From positions 1 through 38,937 of IMG/VR virus record IMGVR_UViG_3300030098_002685: a stretch of 38,937 nucleotides of DNA. The stretch is one strand, 5' to 3'. The notes beneath the pieces were generated by a model. The model was not told where the DNA came from. It did no database searches and was given only the letters and a program-made list of their open reading frames with translations. The stretch's first letter is position 1, and every line of letters starts with the position of its first letter. The DNA comes from a virus. Positions 38,802 through 38,937 of the stretch are shown one piece after another. Both the position numbers and the translations under genes were made by a program.

Positions 38802-38937
38802 TTAACTCCCTTTTCCTAATTGATTAAACTTAACCCCCATACTAATAACGCAATGACTTTCATAACTTGAATGAAACTCTACGATTGTATATGTGCCAGT
38901 TTTTAAGTTGGCATAAATTTTAAGGGGTATAAAAACT
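38802..38937 (-). CDS. Secreted small protein, C-terminal part (gene crosses the contig ends)
   Basis: Residues 64 to 109 of the protein whose start is at 250, including the 54-bp overlap. The last codons are KFNQLGKGS, then TAA (38804-38802), which is followed at once by the holin ATG. Cys94 is in SSYESHCVISMG. At the join, ATC here versus ATT at base 2 both encode Ile83. Confidence 0.85.
   Translation of the reverse strand, partial: VFIPLKIYANLKTGTYTIVEFHSSYESHCVISMGVKFNQLGKGS
38884..38937. repeat. Terminal overlap, right copy
   Basis: Exact 54-bp copy of 3-56. See the left copy; it represents the overlap of a circular assembly. Confidence 0.9.

Noticed and set aside
1-38937. tRNA genes, integrase and attachment site
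   Set aside because: No cloverleaf with a TTCRANY arm was noticed by eye and no integrase or recombinase motif is present in any frame; a tRNAscan run could still find a degenerate one.

Overview
The window is a complete, circularly closing genome of a small AT-rich tailed phage with a T7-like (podovirus) virion. The last 54 bases repeat bases 3-56 exactly, and one gene reads through the join, so the 38.9 kb contig is a circular or circularly permuted molecule cut inside a gene. I see no integrase, RNA polymerase, DNA polymerase or tRNA gene. The gene content (short marine-type tail fibre modules, a 2OG-Fe(II) oxygenase beside the fibres, a 3TM holin, a mini-HNH protein, ERF, prim-pol) resembles uncultivated marine podoviruses, perhaps the pelagiphage HTVC010P-like group that also lacks RNA polymerase. 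That placement is inference.

Layout. A single leftward late operon runs from 24596 down to 1 and, through the join, from 38937 down to 35923. In order it encodes small terminase, an HExxH protein, large terminase, portal, Bbp19-like protein, scaffold, a 56-aa protein, capsid, a head protein, tail tubular proteins A and B, three internal virion proteins, the T7-type tail fibre, accessory fibre/adhesin modules, a 2OG oxygenase, small membrane and basic proteins, a secreted protein, holin, a membrane-anchored protein, an HNH-like protein, a metallophosphoesterase, a 37-aa peptide, an M15 endolysin and a zinc ribbon. An early rightward operon (25153-30127) holds many tiny genes, at least five of them membrane proteins, then a DUF932-like protein and a ParB-like protein. 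Replication genes sit in two divergent blocks: leftward 31999-30224 (RuvC-like resolvase, replication initiator/helicase loader, DnaB-like ATPase) and rightward 32094-35919 (ERF annealing protein, SSB, prim-pol, YqaJ-type exonuclease, small genes). The phage therefore seems to bring its own initiator, helicase, primase and recombination system and to borrow the host DNA and RNA polymerases.

The most striking signal is non-coding. The 556-bp gap between the early and late operons (24597-25152) is almost filled by one giant imperfect inverted repeat (24652-25097, 446 nt). It folds end to end into a rod of about 148 base pairs ending in a two-hairpin tip. G-U versus A-C asymmetry, a GUAA tetraloop hairpin and promoter position all favour transcription leftward, as the leader of the terminase/structural operon or as a free RNA. 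Further structured elements lie between ssb and prim-pol (33069-33192) and upstream of the capsid gene (19161-19206). A tandem 23-bp repeat follows an intrinsic terminator at 26877-26922, and a motif matching the foot of the rod recurs on the far side of the small terminase gene.
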